Shown in pieces: positions 60,850 through 64,000 of a DNA stretch of 64,000 nt (position 1 is its first letter; every line of letters begins with the position of its first letter). This DNA comes from Imbricaverruca yamaguchii. Taxonomy: Eukaryota; Arthropoda; Thecostraca; Neoverrucidae. Location of the stretch: contig JAOTOL010001015.1 of the NCBI GenBank assembly GCA_034440575.1, positions 124,001 through 188,000 of the forward strand. Direction: 5' to 3'. The notes under the pieces are model-generated. The model was not told the origin of the DNA and did no database searches. It saw only the letters and a list, made by a program, of their open reading frames with translations. Both the position numbers and the translations under genes were made by a program.

Positions 60850-63680
60850 CAAAGAAATGGTTCAAGAAAAGTTGCTAGGTAAGCTTCAACAAGTCCAGTC
60901 CACACACTTTCTCAAGCTTGCGCTCAAAGGCTACTTTGATATAAATTATAAAATAGCAGCACAATTTTACTTATTTACAATTACAATTACAACTACAATT
61001 ATACTTGTTCTTAGTGGAGTCCCCCAGATTCCGTTTAAAATTGGTGGAATAGTCATAATTGATGCACGGATCATCATGAACACAAAGACTAAGAGGGCCG
61101 TTCATAAACAGCTGAGTTATTCAAGATCAAAGGTCGAGATCATTGTGGTCGGACCACTGATATATATTGTTAATGGCACACATGTAGTCCAGGGCTAACT
61201 GACGACCATGGGCATGAATGATAAAGCGGCGTTGCTAAACAGTTGAGCAAGGGTCAGGGTCAATGAGGTCGGACTATTCAGATTTTCTTCAAAGTTTGTA
61301 CACACGGAGTAATTGATGCACTGACCATCATCAGCATAAAAGCTCAGAGGGCGGGGTCATTGGGGTGGGACTTATTATAATTCCTTCAAAATAGGCACAC
61401 ATTTATTCTAGGATGAACTAACCCTCATGAGCATACAAGCCAAGATGGTCGTTCATAAACGGCAGGATTATTTGTGTCCAAACATTTCTGGGTGTGCATA
61501 TGCAGCGATTAATAGCACAAAACGAATATCAATATGCACATCAAGCAACATTGAAATTTGATTTTTACAGGGGGAGCATCGTGAAAACTAGCATACTGGC
61601 AGGGTAAACGGACAAATGTACGTAAAGCAAATGTATGCGTGACAGATGTCCATACTGAAATGTACTGAAGCAAATGTACGTAGGCATAGATGTACGTATG
61701 GTAATCGTTCGTCAGCACATATGTACGTATGACAAATGTAGTTAAGCGCAAAAGTACGTATACGCAAATGTACGGAAGTGCAAAAGTGTGTATGCCCAAA
61801 TGTTCGGAGACGCAAATATACGTATGCATAACATGTTCGTAAATATACGCAAGCGCAAAAGTACATATGGCAAATGTACGTATGCACAAATGTACGCATG
61901 TACAAATGTACGCATGCGTAGATGTACGCAAGCGCAAATGTACGGATGTGCAACTGTACGTATGCGTAAATGTACGTACGCACAGAAGTACGAATGAACA
62001 AAGGCATGTCAGAGTACATTTGTGCATACATTTGTGCATACGCAAATGTGCGCATGCACAAATGTATGTATGCGCAGATGTACGCAAGCACAAATGTAAC
62101 TAAGAGCAAATACAGACATGTGCAATTGTGCGCATGTCTAAATGTACGTAAGCGAAATGTACATAATCTCCAAAAGCACCTATGCGTAAATGAGCGTATG
62201 TGCAAAGGTACATATGCGCAAATGTACGTAAGTGCAAATGTATGTAAGAATAAAGGCATATAAGAGCAAATGTACGTAAACATACAAGTATGTAAACGCA
62301 TATGTACGTAAAGTAAATGTATGTATAAGTCAATGCGCGTACAGTTACGCATACGTATCTTTACGTTTTCATACGTTTGGCTGGGTACGTATGCCATACG
62401 CACATTTGCGCTTACGTATATTCGCTTATGGACCTTTACCATGCGCATAATTGCTCTTGTGTACATCTGCCATACATCTATTTCTCATGAGTATTTTTGC
62501 GCCTTCGTACATCTGCACTTACGTTCATCTGCCTCATGTAAGTTTGCGCATACGTCCATATGTGCCTGTATGCATTTGCTCTGACATACTTTTGCGCTGA
62601 CGCATATTCGCAAACACGCGTACGTACATTTGCGATTACGTACTTCTGCGTATTCGTATATCTGCTCTGATATATAATTGCACGTACGTACATTTGCGCT
62701 TACATACATTTATGCTAACGTACTTTTGCGCTTACGTACACTTACGCATACTTATGCTTGCGCTTACGTCCATTTGCGCTTACGCATATCTGCGATGATG
62801 TATTTTTGGATCACGTACATACATTAAAATATCAGCAGTGATATATCTCGGTTACATGAACGTCCATTTGCGCGTACGTACGTTTGCGCTGACGTAACTT
62901 GCGTACATTTGTCATACGTACCTTTGTGCATACGTGCATTTGCTTACTTACATTTACTTAGGTGTATCGTCATGCGTACATTTGTCCGAGAATCTACCAG
63001 TTGAGCTTGGTGCACTGATTATCATGAGCATATTTAAGAAGCCCTATCACAAAAATCTACGGAGATTTCCGGAGCCGAGGACCAAAGGCAATCGAGACCG
63101 GCCTCGTCTAGATTTCCTTCAAAATTGTTGCACGGGTAGTACTTCATGCACTGATCATCATGAGCATACAGGCTAAGATGGGAGTTCGTAAACAGCCGAA
63201 TTACTCAAGGTCGAAGTCTGGATCATTAAGGTCGATCTCTCATAATTATTTCAAGATTGCCACACATATAGTCCAAGATGCGCTGACGGTCATGAGCATG
63301 AAGGCTCACAAGGGCCTTCATGAACAATTGGATTATTGGACCAAAATATTTCCCGATGTGTTCATGCAGCGATTAAAAACAAAACACCAATGGCAAACTG
63401 CACGTCAAGTGAAATCAATACTTGATGCTTCCCAGTGGAACATCATGAAAGCCAGCATACTGGTAGAGCTCGGCATCCTGATGAACATGAGCAAACACAA
63501 GAAGACGTATTACACAACACCACAGATATATTTAGGGTCAAAAGTAAAATGTCATCGAGGTTGGACGCCTCCGATTTCTTTCAAAATTGGTTCTCAGGAA
63601 GCACCCCTTGCAGAAGGGCAGAATTCGAAAGTTATTGAATTGATTGACCCGTGCCAAAGCATGCAAAATAAACGTTCATT
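60850..63680 (+). repeat. Degenerate ~132 bp satellite
   Basis: The anchor ATCATGAGCATA..AAGGCTAAGATGG..GTTCATAAACAGC recurs at about 61076, 61207, 61327, 61426, 63023, 63159 and 63291, with spacing 99-136 bp. It is followed by TTATTCAAGGTCAAGGTC-type and CCTTCAAAATTGG..CACACATA segments. The array is broken by the foldback-like element at 61609-62988. The open frames here are artefacts. Confidence 0.75.
61609..62988. mobile_element. Foldback-like element: inverted arms of a degenerate 16 bp repeat
   Basis: The left arm (61609-~62335) is a degenerate array of GCGCAAATGTACGTAA / GCACAAATGTACGTATG. The right arm (~62336-62988) is an array of its reverse complement, TTACGTACATTTGCGC. The termini are perfect inverted copies of CGGACAAATGTACG (61609-61622 and 62975-62988). 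The polarity switch occurs between about 62325 and 62345. Long inverted arms made of short tandem repeats are the hallmark of foldback elements (Drosophila FB, sea urchin TU). There is no coding region between the arms and I could not see a clear target duplication. It interrupts the 132 bp satellite: left flank and 63360-63475 are homologous. Open frames here (Tyr/Cys/His-rich) are artefacts. Confidence 0.65.
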
Positions 63681-63787
63681 CCATTCCGGTTGAAGTTTTA
63701 GGAACGTAACGTCAAGAGTTACTGCCCAATTGGGGAACGGGTGGCGTATTCCCTTTTTAATTGAATATATGATGCTATTGTTTTTTC

Positions 63788-64000
63788 CGATCTGTCTGTC
63801 TGTCTGACTGTCTGTCTATCTGTCTATCTGTCTATCTGTCTATCTGTCTATCTGTCTATCTGTCTATCTGTCTATCTGTCTATCTGTCTATCTGTCTATC
63901 TGTCTATCTGTCTATCTGTCTATCTGTCTATCTGTCTATCTGTCTATCTGTCTATCTGTCTATCTGTCTATCTGTCTATCTGTCTATCTGTCTATCTGTC
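63788..64000. repeat. (TGTCTATC)n octanucleotide microsatellite
   Basis: Starts as TGTC tetranucleotides and becomes a pure 8 bp TGTCTATC repeat, running past the end of the window. Confidence 0.98.

Noticed and set aside
61788..62709. Tyr/Cys/His-rich frames on both strands
   Set aside because: Products of the foldback short repeats; no initiation or domain support.
61509..63680. Centromeric or telomeric identity of the satellite and foldback block
   Set aside because: Too short and too degenerate to claim; no higher-order structure visible.

Overview
This is a gene-poor, repeat-rich stretch of a eukaryotic, metazoan nuclear genome. Spliceosomal introns with GT..AG borders, TATA-type promoters, tRNA-derived SINEs, decayed non-LTR and Penelope-like retroelements, MITE-like palindromic repeats and long microsatellites are all visible. 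I see no prokaryotic operons, rRNA genes or CRISPR arrays. The mix of repeats suggests an arthropod, perhaps a chelicerate such as a tick or mite. That is an inference from overall style, and no single sequence proves it.

Layout. 1-6 kb: unique-looking DNA with a ~390 bp GT microsatellite and one hammerhead-like motif (4.36 kb). 6.2-6.33 kb: a compact minus-strand promoter with a 5' exon and splice donor. 6.6-15.3 kb: a transposon-dense block. It holds inverted copies of a GC-rich MITE family (6.6-7.2 and 13.9-14.6 kb), a PIF/Harbinger-like N-terminal stub, a ~2 kb frameshifted minus-strand transposase-like gene (10.5-12.5 kb), SINE pieces, and a 283 bp inverted repeat carrying two hammerhead-like motifs. 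16.9-19.6 kb: an intron-containing plus-strand pseudogene. 20-34 kb: a minisatellite, a palindrome, more MITEs and SINEs, a degenerate satellite (31.6-33 kb) and an unrecognised minus-strand reading frame. 35.4-38.1 kb: a broken LINE. 38.5-39.1 kb: a possible small spliced gene. 39.6-40.3 kb: a second LINE fragment. 40.6-43.9 kb: the best gene of the window, a minus-strand, four-exon zinc-finger gene with phase-matched introns. 44.2-45.2 kb: a 5'-truncated Penelope-like element with its GIY-YIG endonuclease. 46-58 kb: mostly non-coding, with three tandem arrays of 43, 55 and 61 bp units. 58.5-60.3 kb: a nested stack of MITE, SINE and a small tail module. 60.9-63.7 kb: a ~132 bp degenerate satellite interrupted by a 1.38 kb foldback-like element. 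63.8-64 kb: an octanucleotide microsatellite running off the end.

How it works together. Most of the window records successive mobile-element insertions, nested insertions and tandem-repeat growth. Only the zinc-finger gene at 40.6-43.9 kb looks intact. The genes found through splice-site phase do not appear as single long reading frames and had to be assembled exon by exon from the sequence.
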